The position numbers were made by a program, and so were the translations under genes. Below, piece by piece: positions 11,799 to 22,620 of a stretch of DNA of 64,000 bases (its first letter is position 1; every line of letters begins with the position of its first letter). The stretch is from Cordylochernes scorpioides (lineage: Eukaryota; Arthropoda; Arachnida; Pseudoscorpiones; Chernetidae): NCBI GenBank assembly GCA_030710605.1, contig CP092874.1, positions 23,325,007-23,389,006 of the forward strand, written 5' to 3'. The notes beneath the pieces were generated by a model. That model saw only the letters and a program-made list of their open reading frames with translations. It was not told where the DNA came from and did no database searches.

Positions 11799-12943
11799 TT
11801 AGACGGCAGGCTCATCCTCGAGTAGGTCCAGTTGTTCGTCCGGGTCACGGTAGTTCTTCATTCTCACTACGTGCACAATTTCCTTTGGCTTACGACGGCG
11901 GTTAGTAGTGTCTAGACTTTCGACTTCGTACGTCACCTCCGAAATGCGTCTCGTCACCCTATAAAGGCCGAAATATCGTTTTATTAATTTTTCGGATATC
12001 CCTATTTTCCGGACGGGTATAAATATCCATACTTTATCGCCTGGCTGATAGCTCACCCCTCGATGTTTGGCGTCGTAGAGTCGTTTATTGCCCTCTTGCA
12101 CTCTCAGTGTATGTAGCCGAGCCAATTGTCGCGTCTCCTCTGCTCGGGTCACTATCTCTCGATTATAGTCCTCTTGATCTTCATCTTTTAAAAGAGGAAA
12201 CAATGTGTCTAATGTAGTTTCAGCTTCTCGTCCATGGATGAGGCTGAATGGGGTGAATCCGGTGGTGACTGCTTCGCCGTATTGTAAGCAAACGTGATGA
12301 AAGGAAGAATAACGTCCCATTCTTTTTGTTCAACGTCCACATACATTGACATCATGTCGGCCAGGGTTTTATTAAGTCTCTCAGTGAGACCATTCGTCTG
12401 AGGATGGTACGCCGTGGTAAATCTCTGAGCCGAGGAGCAAAGTTCCGTCAGCTCGGATATTTGTTTAGACTGAAAAACCCTACCCTGGTCATTAATTATT
12501 TCTCGTGGTGCTCCATGTTTAAGCACTACGTCCTCCAGGACGAACTTGGCCACTTGCTGAGTGTCTGCCGATGGTAAGGCTCGGGTGATAGCGTATCGCG
12601 TCAGATAGTCTGTGCAAACTATTATCCATTTATTTCCTGAATGGGATATTGGGAATCTTCCGAGGAGATCAATTCCGACTCTTTGGAACGGAACAGAGGT
12701 GGGTGGTATTGGTTGCAGCAACCCGGGCGGTCGCAAGGGAGCATGTTTACGATGCTGGCACTCCCTACAGTGACCGACATATTTTCTTATGCTCCTCAGA
12801 AGACCTGGCCAAAAATACCTCCTCCTTATTCTATCATGGGTTTTAGCCAACCCTAAATGACCGGCAGTTGGATTATCGTGGAGACTTCTGAGGACGTCAG
12901 GGCGCAAATGCCTGGGGATCACTAATAGCCATGGTTGCCCCAC
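11799..12943 (-). pseudogene. Ty3/gypsy integrase
   Basis: The minus-strand translation has the HHCC zinc finger (H..NPTAGHLG, then CRECQHRK), an RVE core with GIDLLG, INDQGRVF and NGLTERLNKTL (D, D, E visible), and a C-terminal chromatin-proximal part (PGDKVWIFIPVRK, GLYRVTRRI). A frame change lies between 12320 and 12209, so the gene is split into two overlapping frames. It is the 3' part of a gypsy pol whose upstream domains continue to 15250. Confidence 0.9.
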
Positions 12944-13005
12944 TGGGTCGAAATTCCGCTTGTAAAGAGCTCAATTGATTATTTTGAAGCGGTTTTGATC
13001 GTTAT

Positions 13006-14521
13006 TCAAACATTCCTCCGATATTCTACAATTACCGGATCTTTCCGCTGTTCCGCGACAATATCAGTTAAAGCAGCTAATGTTGGTATGTCATCTTCGA
13101 ATTCCCATGGTTTATTCGCTTCGATTGGATTGCGTGAGAGACAATCGGCATCTTGATGTTTTCTACCGTTTTTATATACCACGTTCACATTGTACTCATG
13201 AAGTCTTAAGGCCCACCTGGACAGTCTTCCCGACGGGTCCTTCAGGCCTGAAAGCCAACAGAGCGAGTGATGATCTGTCACAATTGTAAACGAGTGCCCA
13301 AATAGGTATGGACAGAACTTGCCGATCGCCCAAATCGCGGCAAGACACTCCCGCTCCGTTGTTGAATAATTTTTTTCAGCTGTTGACAGCGCTCTTGATG
13401 CATATCCAATCGGTTTTTCACTTCCTCCCTGGACCTGGACCAAAACCGCACCAATTTCAAAACCCACTGACGTCGGTGTGCAGTTTGGTCGCATACTTTT
13501 CGTCAAAGTGGGCCAAAACGGGTTCCAATGCGAGTGCCAGCTTCAAGGATTCATAGGCCTGCCGTTGATCTGGTCCCCATTCGAATCTGGTGTCCTTTCT
13601 CAACAACCTGTGTAGTGGTTCAGCTTTTTAAGCAAAATTCTTAATGAAACGATGATAATATGAGCACATTCCAATGAAACTTCTTACATCAGTGAGGGAT
13701 TTGGGAGTAGGGAATTTGGACATAGCATCAACTTTATCCGGGTCGGGGTGCACGCCCTCTCCCTCCACCAGATGCCCAAAAATGCTTAGTCGTTTTGTTC
13801 CGAACAAGCACTTGTCTGGATTTAACACAAGTCCAGCCTTTGAGAGACACCTGAGAACTAAGTCAAGGCGTCGAACATGTTCGTCAAAGGTGGGTGAAAG
13901 CACAATAATATTGTCCAGATAGCAAAGACACATTGACCACTTCAACCCCCTCAGCAAGGTATCCATCATTTTTTCAAATGTCGCTGGGGCGTTACACCAG
14001 CCTAAAGGCATAACTTTGAACTCGTACAATCCGTCGAGTGTAATGAAGGCGGTATTCTCGCGATCTGCCTCATCCACCTCAATCTGCCAGTAACCAGAAC
14101 GGAGGTCCATGGAAGAATAATAACTCGCCCCTCTTAAGCAATCGAGTGTATCGTCAATCCTTGGTAGTGGATATACATCCTTTTTTATGATTTTATTCAG
14201 GTATCTGTAATCGACACAGAAACGCCAACTACCATTTTTCTTTTTCATCAATACCACAGGAGAGGACCAAAGACTTTCGGAAAGCTGAACTATACCTCCT
14301 TTCATCATTTTGTCGACCTCATTCTGAATGGTTTGACGTTCGACCTGCGACACTCGATATGAACAGCGTTTAATCGGGGGATGGTCCTCTGTATTCATCT
14401 TGTGCTTGGCTGTGCTCGTCAGATTAGACGGAAACTTATTAAATTCAAATAAGCCGCTGAAACTCCCAAGTATCGAACATATCCTGGTCCTTTCAAGCAT
14501 TGATAGGTCAGGGCTTATCAT
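13006..14521 (-). pseudogene. Ty3/gypsy reverse transcriptase and RNase H
   Basis: RT motifs are FCVDYRYLNKIIKKD, MDLRSGYWQIEVDE and FKVMPLGWCNAPATFEKMMD. The catalytic box reads CYLDNIIVLS, so the second aspartate of YxDD is replaced by asparagine. RNase H follows in another frame (EIGAVLVQVQ, ERECLAAIWA, TIVTDHHSLCWL, HQDADCLSRNP). A stop and frame change between 13628 and 13506 separate the two. Confidence 0.9.
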
Positions 14522-15250
14522 CGAGGCACTGTTTGGGGAGTTTTCCTGTCCAAGAATCCTTGCCGATTGGTGCCCAAAGCATCACAGATGACTGCCAGGT
14601 GACTCTCTTCCAGTACTTGTATCTTTCCAATACACATTCCTTTGGGGACAGTTCGATCACATGTACCGATGTTGGTTATCCAAATTCTCCCTTTTCCATG
14701 TTGGACAGCGAAGATCGAGGCGGGAACCATCAGATCACGTTCTAGAAAGAGGATCCTCGAAGGCTCCATTACGACATCACTCACACAGAGTATAGCTTCG
14801 CTGATTACATTTATCTGATTGGTCGATCCAGCGGGGATTATAAAGCTATCGTCGGCGGCCACAGTTTGGAATATGCTCGAAGAATTCTCTGGCAGTTCTG
14901 CTTTTTCTAACAGAATCTCGGCGCTACCACAATCGATTATAGCCCTTGACGCCTCCAGGAAGTCCCAACAGAGAATGATGTCGTGGCTACAACTTGGTAA
15001 AACGACGAATTCGAAGAATTCAAACGGCTGTACCAATCCGTTTATATCTAAATGTAAAGTACATTGGCCCCTGGAAACGATATATTTCCCGTCGGCACTT
15101 CTAAGTGTCATGCCAGCGTCACTGAACATAGTCTTTTGTGTTGTCTAAAGTGGTCCAAAATAACCGAAAATGAAGCGCCGCTGTCGACAAGGGCAGGAAA
15201 AGTTTTATTGTCAATAGTAACGTCCACTATATTCTGTGATAGTTTAGCGG
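14518..15250 (-). pseudogene. Ty3/gypsy aspartic protease
   Basis: Minus-strand FPALVDSGASFSVI at about 15215-15165 contains the D-S-G active site, and SCSHDIILCWDFLEA (usual form ILGxDFL) follows. A frame change near 15130 breaks the reading frame. Downstream the frame runs towards the RT. Confidence 0.8.
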
Positions 15251-17290
15251 CTATGAGCGGCGGAGGATTTATAATCTCCTCAGCGACCTTACCTCCAGCA
15301 AAGGGTGCTTGCTCTAGTTTTCCTCACGATAAGGTGATCAGCCAGATCGTCGGCTTGGCGATATCGAGGGGCGACGTTCAGCTGGGGATCGGCCACGACC
15401 TGGATAGGACGACGGGCTTCGATAACTCGGGCGGCCTGGGGTTTCATTGCTATTATAGATCGTTCGCGGGCCGTTCTGGACAGGGTGGTATTTCCCCGGG
15501 GGCTGTCGATCTGATGAGCCTATTTCGGCGCTATTAGTCCCGAAATCCATGAGGCTCTTTCATTCTCAGGGAGTTCACGAAAATACTACATCCTGCTATA
15601 TAAAAAGTATAATTTGCATGTATCCTGCGCTCACTGGGGTTAAAAAAAAAGGAGAAGGACAACTGTAAAGTTTGATTAAGACTGCAATATATTTATTTAT
15701 CTCTTAAAACAAAAAAAAAATAAGAAAAAATAAATGGAACGGGCAATGAGGATCAAATGGGAAAATTTACAAGGACATACCTGTTAAAAAAATAATCATT
15801 ATAAAAAAAAATACTTAACTTAGTGCTTCAGTTGGAAGGCCGGGGGGGGGGGGGGGGGGGGGGAATTCCTTTCACTCAAATCTTGTAGAACTACATTTTT
15901 GTTTGAATTTTCATGAAACTCTTCTATCCTATATCTCTCTGCTCTAAGAAGAAGTGGCTCTAACTAACTTTTTTTCTCCCCAGGGGGGGTGACCGAAAAA
16001 AATAAAATTAATAATAAATCTTTATCTGGTCACCCAAATAGCTGCTTATTTAAAAGAGAAAGGAAATTTATTATAATTTATATACAAAAAAAAAAAAAAG
16101 GAGGTGAAGAGATGGGCTGGTTTTACAATGAAGAATGCTCGAAGTCCTCTTCTTTCTTGTCGAGGCAGCTTCTTCATTGTCCAACAGCTTTCCATTGATA
16201 CTGTAGGTGAACTTTGTGGAGGTCCCCAGGAGTGGCCTCTACAGTCTTCATTGACCACCAGCTTTCCATTGATACTGTGGGTGAACTTTGTGGAGGCCCC
16301 CAGGAGTGGCCTCTACAGATCCACCATCCCTCGCCGCTCTCGGCAATACCTGGCGACGTGACCCGGGCGTCCGCATTGGAAACAAACGGGAATATTATCC
16401 ACCATCCTCCATTCCCTCCATTCGTCAGTCTTTCTTCGGGCAGTTGTCAGTCTTGTAGGATTTTGCCGCTGGTAATACGAGAGTGGTTTCGGTCCTTCAA
16501 ATCGGCAGCGTTGTTCTCGGTAGTATGGACCCTGCTCCGCAATTGAGGTCAGATTTCTCTCAACCTCTTCATGAATAATTTTCTTCAGGGAGTTCACTTC
16601 TGGCATTATAGACTCGGAATGTAGGGCAGTTTTAATTTCTTCTCTCACGATTCGTCGAATCAGATCTTCCAGAGACGAGGAGTTTGGTTGCTCTATACTT
16701 GCGACGTTAGGGAGTCGCTCAAACCTTGGTTTCCCTGATGCGTCGCTGCTCGCAAGCCTCTACTTTTCGGCACCAATCGACAAAGCTTCAACAGTATCAA
16801 TTTCCTTTACCAAGATGACCTGATAGACATCTTCTACCACACCTTTCATCAGATGTGTCACTTTCTCTTCTTTAGTCATATTGGGATTCACTTGCTTACA
16901 AGCTCAGAACGTCTTGGATATAGGATTCACAGGATTCTGTACTCTTCTGAGCTCGATTCTGAAGGTTGTCTTTAGCGCGTCTGAGAAGGACACCGCCATT
17001 GTCGAATGTCCAGCTAAACATATCCTTAAACACATCCCACGAATCTATTCCTTCTTTCGTTGTTATCATACCATTGGCCAGCGGTCCCTTCCAAAAAGAA
17101 CGGTGCGTTTGCCAATTTCATCGTGGTATTCCAGCAGTTAGATTTTGCAATACGTTCATAATCCTTCATCCATTTGCCACAATCCTCCGTTCCATGCCGT
17201 TAAACACAGTTGGGTTCCGTGTCAAATGTTTGCAAGCATTAACACCTGTGTTAACTCCAGCCCACATTGATATTTTTTCTGATTTGACTA
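15251..17290 (-). pseudogene. Ty3/gypsy gag, interrupted
   Basis: The zinc knuckle CFQCGRPGHVARYC sits at about 16390-16345. Upstream minus-strand frames over 17290-16650 read as a retroviral-type capsid (LANAPFFLEGTAGQWYD, then NMTKEEKVTHLMKGV), with several stops. A non-coding block at 15560-16120 with a 23-base G run interrupts the protease-proximal side, and 16180-16320 holds a 70-bp direct duplication. Confidence 0.75.
16180..16320. repeat. two direct 70-bp repeats inside gag
   Basis: AGCTTTCCATTGATACTGT starts at about 16187 and 16260, each followed by GGTGAACTTTGTGGAGG. A tandem duplication in the decayed gag. Confidence 0.8.
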
Positions 17291-17356
17291 TTCTTTTCGT
17301 CTATATCAAAACGTGGCTCTAGGCTTTCTAGGCGACGGCTTCTTCTGACAGAGGTA

Positions 17357-17863
17357 TCCGTGATGGATAAGCCTTTGATATTTGCTGTTTATATTATTGT
17401 AATGTATTTTAGGTTCTTCTAATGCGAAAGTGTGGCCTGTTTCTTTGCAGTGTTGGAAAATTAGGGATCTATTGATTGATATATATATTCAGGTATTCTT
17501 TGATTTGGGGAGTCTGCTTGTTGGCAGCAATAAAACGATTATTGTAGATTTATCTTTGCCTGTTGCTTGATATTCTTACCGTGACAAGTGGTGGAGAATC
17601 TGGGTACCGATACCATCGGTATTTCTCCTCATTCTCCACCACTTGTCACGGTAAGAATCTCGAGCAACAGGCAAAGATAAATCTACAATAATCGTTTTAT
17701 TGCTGCCAACAAGCAGACTCCCCAAATCAAAGAATACATGAATATATATATCAATCAATAGATCCCTAATTTTCCAACACTGCAAAGAAACAGGCCACAC
17801 TTTCGCATTAGAAGAACCTAGAATACATTACAATAACATAAACAGCAAGTATCAAAGGCTTAT
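17357..17863. repeat. inverted repeat with 245-bp arms spanning LTR and Penelope sequence
   Basis: 17360-17605 is the reverse complement of 17632-17860 with few changes. The spacer holds TACCGATACCATCGGTA, itself a palindrome. Both arms contain gypsy LTR sequence joined to the same Penelope-like fragment, so the inversion-duplication post-dates the Penelope insertion. Confidence 0.85.
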
Positions 17864-18361
17864 CATTGAATCTTTATTATCCAGAAAACACAACAGCATC
17901 AATAGAAAAATAGACTTGCCCGAAACATATAACACAATATATCCTAGTACCAGCAAATAATATCAACAATAATATATGTAACTTATACATAATAGCCAAT
18001 AACCATTGTAAAACTAACTTAAATAATAGAATTCCCAACCTATAAGATAATTCATAGAATATAGCAAACAATAGTAAAATATGTAAATACCTTAACCAAA
18101 TAAAAAACATATCCTAAGTAAAATAATATGCAAAAATATCCTAATGTATATATGTATATATTAGATGTACATAGAATCATAATAGTTTTAGCATCAGGCG
18201 GCGTTATATTTTCTCGTTATATTGTTTCTCCTGTAGAAGGGCAGACAAGCCCGAAAGCTTGAGAAGATCAAAATAAAGATACTTATCTCCGTAAACGTTT
18301 TATTCTGATATCAGATATCAATCATTAATTCAATATATGCAAAACAAACCCAAACAAAATC
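17644..18361 (-). repeat. gypsy 5' LTR, split by a Penelope-like 3' end
   Basis: 17644-17752 matches 11568-11680 and 18308-18361 matches the next part of the 3' LTR. The intervening 17757-18307 is Penelope-like. A primer binding site starting TGG (minus strand, about 17641-17630, TGGTGGAGAATG) lies two bases inside the LTR. The outer edge of the LTR is lost at the 373-bp array. Confidence 0.75.
17757..18307 (+). mobile_element. Penelope-like family 3, endonuclease C-terminus and 3' end
   Basis: Translation from 17757 gives FQHCKETGHTFALEEPRIHY, then KIDLPETYNTI and a stop, the Penelope endonuclease C-terminus. The 3' end carries CTGTAGA (18231-18237), one A, stem GGGC/GCCC (18239-18252) and GAAAGC. 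A second copy of this 3' end is at 63320-63720. Confidence 0.8.
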
Positions 18362-18364
18362 TAA

Positions 18365-19345
18365 AAAACTTGAAAACCATTTATAAGATTCCATCCTTCA
18401 GTGTAGCATATAAAAGCAGAATGATCCAATACAGTATTAGAGCTCTGAGAAGCGGTCTGGTGGATTAAATTGGCGAAACCGCTGGGAGGGTTCACCACTG
18501 ATGAGCCAAGCCCTCCCTATATATTTTTTCTTCGCAGTAAGGACAGTAGAAGTTCGTTTTATGTATAAAAGAAACATTCGCGCTTTTAAATCATTTTGTT
18601 TTATATGTATAGATGGCGCGTTATTGCTTTGTGTTATTATATTCCTAACTGGCCTTGTCTTTATAGTTTGCTGAAGAGCATTGCTCGAAGCAAATATTTG
18701 AATGTAGTTCTACTGTCCTATAAGCTTATGTCCATAGTTTGCTTGAAAACCATTTATAAGATTCCATCCTTCAGTGTAGCATATAAAAGCAGAATGATCC
18801 AACACAGTATTAGAGCTCTGAGAAGCGGTCTGGTGGATTAAATTGGCGAAACCGCTGGGAGGGTTCACCACTGATGAGCCAAGCCCTCCCTATATATTTT
18901 TTCTTCGCAGTAAGGACAGTAGAAGTTCGTTTTATGTATAAAAGAAACATTCGCGCTTTTAAATCATTTTGTTTTATATGTATAGATGGTGCGTTATTGC
19001 TTTGTGTTATTATATTCCTAACTGGCCTTGTCTTTATAGTTTGCTGAAGAGCATTGCTTGAAGCAAATATTTGAATGTAGTTCTACTGTCCTATAAGCTT
19101 ATGTCCATAGTTTGCTTGAAAACCATTTATAAGATTCCATCCTTCAGTGTAGCATATAAAAGCAGAATGATCCAATACAGTATTAGATCTCTGAGAAGCG
19201 GTCTGGTGGATTAAATTGGCGAAACCGCTGGGAGGGTTCACCACTGATGAGCCAAGCCCTCCCTATATATTTTTTCTTCGCACTAAGGACAGTAGAAGTT
19301 CGTTTTATGTATAAAAGAAACATTCGCGCTTTTAAATCATTTTGT
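18365..19345. repeat. 373-bp tandem array, about 2.6 copies
   Basis: GAAAACCATTTATAAGATTC recurs at 18372, 18745 and 19118, so the period is exactly 373 bp, and copies differ by only a few bases. Each unit contains TTGGC-GAAA ... CTGATGA-GCCAA (18470-18509 in the first unit), which looks like a hammerhead core in type II order with stem II closed. Only 19 nt lie between GAAA and CTGATGA, too few for normal stems I and III, so catalytic activity is doubtful. Tandem arrays of 150-400 bp units are how animal retrozymes are organised. Confidence 0.85.
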
Positions 19346-19359
19346 TTTAAATTAATGTT

Positions 19360-19915
19360 TAGTATTTGACAGGCTTGTGTTGTGGGCATGAGAATATGGT
19401 CGAATAAATGCAAGAGTCGAATTATCATGTGTTGAATCAACAAGGTTATTCTGTATTTCTAACAATGTTCTTACCACTATTTATAACTTGGTTCATACTA
19501 CTGATTTATTTGTATGGAAGGCTCATTACACCACAAATGATTGTGGCTATTTTCTACTTTTAATTCTATTCCAGACCATAGCTGCCATATAGAAGTCTGA
19601 TATTTAGTACATTTGTGTTGGTTACTTTTGTTTAAAAAATTTTAACTTCCACATGGTTTGGAAGTATATTGAAAATTAATCACAAAATTTTTAAAGATTA
19701 TAGAAATTGGCCCATTCACGACAACCCAGACCATATTTAATGAACTCCAGCCACTCAATTTGTCAAAGAAATGACTGTGCCTATTTTTGTTAGTTTGAAA
19801 GGAATTTTTTTTCTCTCGTCCATTCAGAACCATAGTAACTATTAGAAAAAGGCTCCTATTATTGGAAGATTGATAATAAGTAAAAATGGTAATTGTTTAA
19901 TAAAAACTCTCATTT
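19360..19915. repeat. second copy of the 3540-4100 repeat
   Basis: Begins with the Tigger right-end fragment (19370-19460) and continues with sequence shared with 3640-4090. The similarity stops near TTTAATAAAAACT, just before the upstream side of the TRAF-like exon. Confidence 0.7.
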
Positions 19916-20079
19916 GTATAGAGGAGTCTTCTAATGAGACTGACCTTTCATGCAGATTCTACTTTAGTAATGTCACCACATTTGCCTCTTTCTTTTTTCT
20001 CTCACAAAAAAAAAAAAAAAAAAACTTTATCTCTTTGCTACCAAATTTTCTGTTTATACTTGTTCAACTTTTAACTTAG

Positions 20080-21891
20080 AAATGTTCTCCAACTGTGTGG
20101 ATCATGTTCCAGAACATGGAGAACACCTGCCCATTCCAGGGATGTTCCCAGACCTTCAACAATATGTCAGAAGCCATGTTGCACAGTACCTTGTGCCAAT
20201 TTTGTTTGGTGGATTGCCCTCAGTCCTGCAGAACAAAAATATTGAGAAAAGATCTGGCATCTCACTTGACAATAACCTGCAAACGTCTATTTGGAAGTTG
20301 TCAGTTTTGTGGAGCAGTCCTAACTCAGGATTCTCTCCAGCAACATGAGGCTCTATGTAACCAAACTGGTGTCAGCCCTGGGGAGAGTGTCCACTCTGTT
20401 AGTAAGAATCCTCAGTCATGTGAGCTGCCGGGCCAGGAATGTAGAAAGGAGGCAGATGTTTGTTTAAAAGAAAAAGATGAAAAATTACTGAATGTTTACC
20501 TCCCTCTTATATGTGATTCAATGAGGGACCTTTCACTGGAAATGTCACAGTGCAAAAACCTGCTGAAAGAAAACCTGGACCAGATCAAAGTCAGGAATGA
20601 GTTCAGGGGAGAGGGTCTGGAATCTCCTATCATTCAGCTCCTTCAAGAAATCAGTTCCAGTATAAAAGCTCAATCTGGAGAGAAGGAAGATCTCAAAGCC
20701 TGGCAGAGGGAGATGTCATGCCTCATGGCAGTTATGACCCGGCAGCTAGAAACTTCTCAGGCTCCCCTCAGCCATATATTGGTCAACCAGAGGTCCGCTG
20801 GGTCATCTCTAGCAGGAGTCCAGAACTTGACTGCCATGTTGTCCAATAAGATTGAGAAAATATCAAACCAACATCTTGTTGACCTCAGATACATCAGGAC
20901 TGAACTAGAGGGTGTGAGGTCAGAATTGTCCACTGGCCCAACTACAACCTCACTTGGTGAAGATCATCTACAAGGATTGGAGAGAGATTTGAAAAGCACA
21001 AAAGAAGAACTGGATACTGTGAAGGCAGGATTTCAAGTTACCATAAATGAACTGAGCACGATAAAGACAGAATTACAAAACACTAAAGGAGAACTGAATG
21101 CTGTGAAGTCTGAATTACATGTTAACAAAAAAGAACTAGAAACTATGCTGACAAAACAACAAGTTGATAAAAAAGAACTGAAAGCTATGCAAATAGAATT
21201 AATTCGTAACAAGGAAGAAATAGAAATTTTTAAAAAAGTAGTAAATTGTAAAAACAAAAAAATTGATTCTTTGAAGGAAGAAATAGAAAGTATAAAAACA
21301 GAACTACAAGGTACTAAGAAAGAAATGGCCACTGTGAGAACAGAGCTCCAAACTACTACCACCACCTGCTGTGATGTCAAATGTCATGAGAATCCAGTGA
21401 AAATAGCAGATGTGGGGCTTGACTTTACACTTGGTGTCCAGAACTGGCTTCCTACTGGTGGAATATATTTTGACATGTTGAAGGACCTTCAGAAATATCT
21501 GTATGGAAGTGGAGTTCACAGAGATAAATTGGAACAACTCTGGTTATTTAGTTGGTATTATTCGAATGATGTCCCACAAGATAGATCAGTTGAGACAATT
21601 AAGAATATTGATGGCACTGAGTACAATGTTAGGAACAAGTGGAGAGTTGGAGGAGAGAGGATTGAAGTTGAGGTGTCATTCCATCAGAGAGGTGGAGGTG
21701 TCAACACTCTGGCCCAATATAAATATTGTATTTTGGAAGTGTGGGATATTATTCTCATTGGTAGTGTATTTATCAACTCTGTGTTGGTTGGTCAAACCTG
21801 CCGCTACCTGATAGACACAGAGAAGTTCAAAAAATATTTTAGTAAACCCGGTCATATGTATGTACGTATAGTTTTGTGTAAACCACAGTGA
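20080..21891 (+). CDS. TRAF-type zinc finger / coiled-coil protein, 3' exon
   Basis: The open frame runs for 603 codons from a splice acceptor (TTTTAACTTAG, ending 20079) to TGA. The first residues (KCSPTVW...) have no upstream ATG in frame, so this is an internal-to-terminal exon; if translation began here, the first in-frame ATGs are at 20104 and 20116. Cys/His spacing in residues 13-90 (CPFQGCSQTF, CQFCLVDCPQ, CQFCGAVL...HEALC) fits TRAF-type zinc fingers. Residues about 290-430 are a long coiled coil made of KxEL-type heptads (TKEELDTVK, TKGELNAVKSEL, IKTELQGTKKEM). The last 165 residues (DFTLGVQNWLPTGGIY ... VRIVLCKPQ) do not show the MATH/TRAF-C signature and I do not recognise them. 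No RING is visible upstream. By family the role would be signalling adaptor or ubiquitin-ligase scaffold; that is inference. Confidence 0.75.
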   Translation, partial: KCSPTVWIMFQNMENTCPFQGCSQTFNNMSEAMLHSTLCQFCLVDCPQSCRTKILRKDLASHLTITCKRLFGSCQFCGAVLTQDSLQQHEALCNQTGVSPGESVHSVSKNPQSCELPGQECRKEADVCLKEKDEKLLNVYLPLICDSMRDLSLEMSQCKNLLKENLDQIKVRNEFRGEGLESPIIQLLQEISSSIKAQSGEKEDLKAWQREMSCLMAVMTRQLETSQAPLSHILVNQRSAGSSLAGVQNLTAMLSNKIEKISNQHLVDLRYIRTELEGVRSELSTGPTTTSLGEDHLQGLERDLKSTKEELDTVKAGFQVTINELSTIKTELQNTKGELNAVKSELHVNKKELETMLTKQQVDKKELKAMQIELIRNKEEIEIFKKVVNCKNKKIDSLKEEIESIKTELQGTKKEMATVRTELQTTTTTCCDVKCHENPVKIADVGLDFTLGVQNWLPTGGIYFDMLKDLQKYLYGSGVHRDKLEQLWLFSWYYSNDVPQDRSVETIKNIDGTEYNVRNKWRVGGERIEVEVSFHQRGGGVNTLAQYKYCILEVWDIILIGSVFINSVLVGQTCRYLIDTEKFKKYFSKPGHMYVRIVLCKPQ

Positions 21892-22460
21892 TATATTTTC
21901 TGCACAGAGAAATACCATTATTACCATCAGTTACCACAAATATAATTAGGATCACTATGTCAACAATAGAGTTCTCTCCATTTTAACTTTCAGTCATTTT
22001 ATATCTCCACATTTAATTTACCATTTTATATCTACTGACTTTATTCTCCCAACATACAATGTAAAAAACACATTATTTACATTTCTAATTGTTAAATTTA
22101 TTCCTTATAACACTAAATTATATTGTTTGACATAGAAAAATTAGGAAAGACAAAGGTCAGGAAGTAATTCATTTGTATCCCCACAATTAAACCCTCTTTA
22201 CATCAAAGAACAGAGAGGCAAAGAGATATGTTTACCTTGTAGCAAAATATTGAAATTAGGTATCTCTTTATGTTAAATATTCTGTTACCCTATTTCCATC
22301 ATGTTTATAAATAACCCACTTTTATATGAAACTATCATCATGGCATTATAAAATATCAATGGTAATTTCCTAATGGTATTGTTGTTGACCAGTATCAGTA
22401 CTGAATGGGATTTATTTCTAATCACTTGTATGGTTGTTTGAATAAAATATATTTGCCACA
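21892..22460 (+). other. 3' UTR of the TRAF-like gene
   Basis: AT-rich and non-coding, with AATAAA at about 22440 as the best polyadenylation signal. No repeat identified. Confidence 0.5.
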
Positions 22461-22620
22461 TGTCTCTTTAGTGTATTAACTAACCACTAACTTGAAGTTA
22501 ACTACATACCATGATTATCATTGCCTGTGACATGTTTACTTAGAAGTAAAAAATATCCATATAGACAAATTTAAACGCTGGTCACTTAATTTACTCATCT
22601 AATTTCAATAGCCAATTACT

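Noticed and set aside
21033-21380. Antisense ORF opposite the coiled coil
   Set aside because: Shadow of the heptad repeat.
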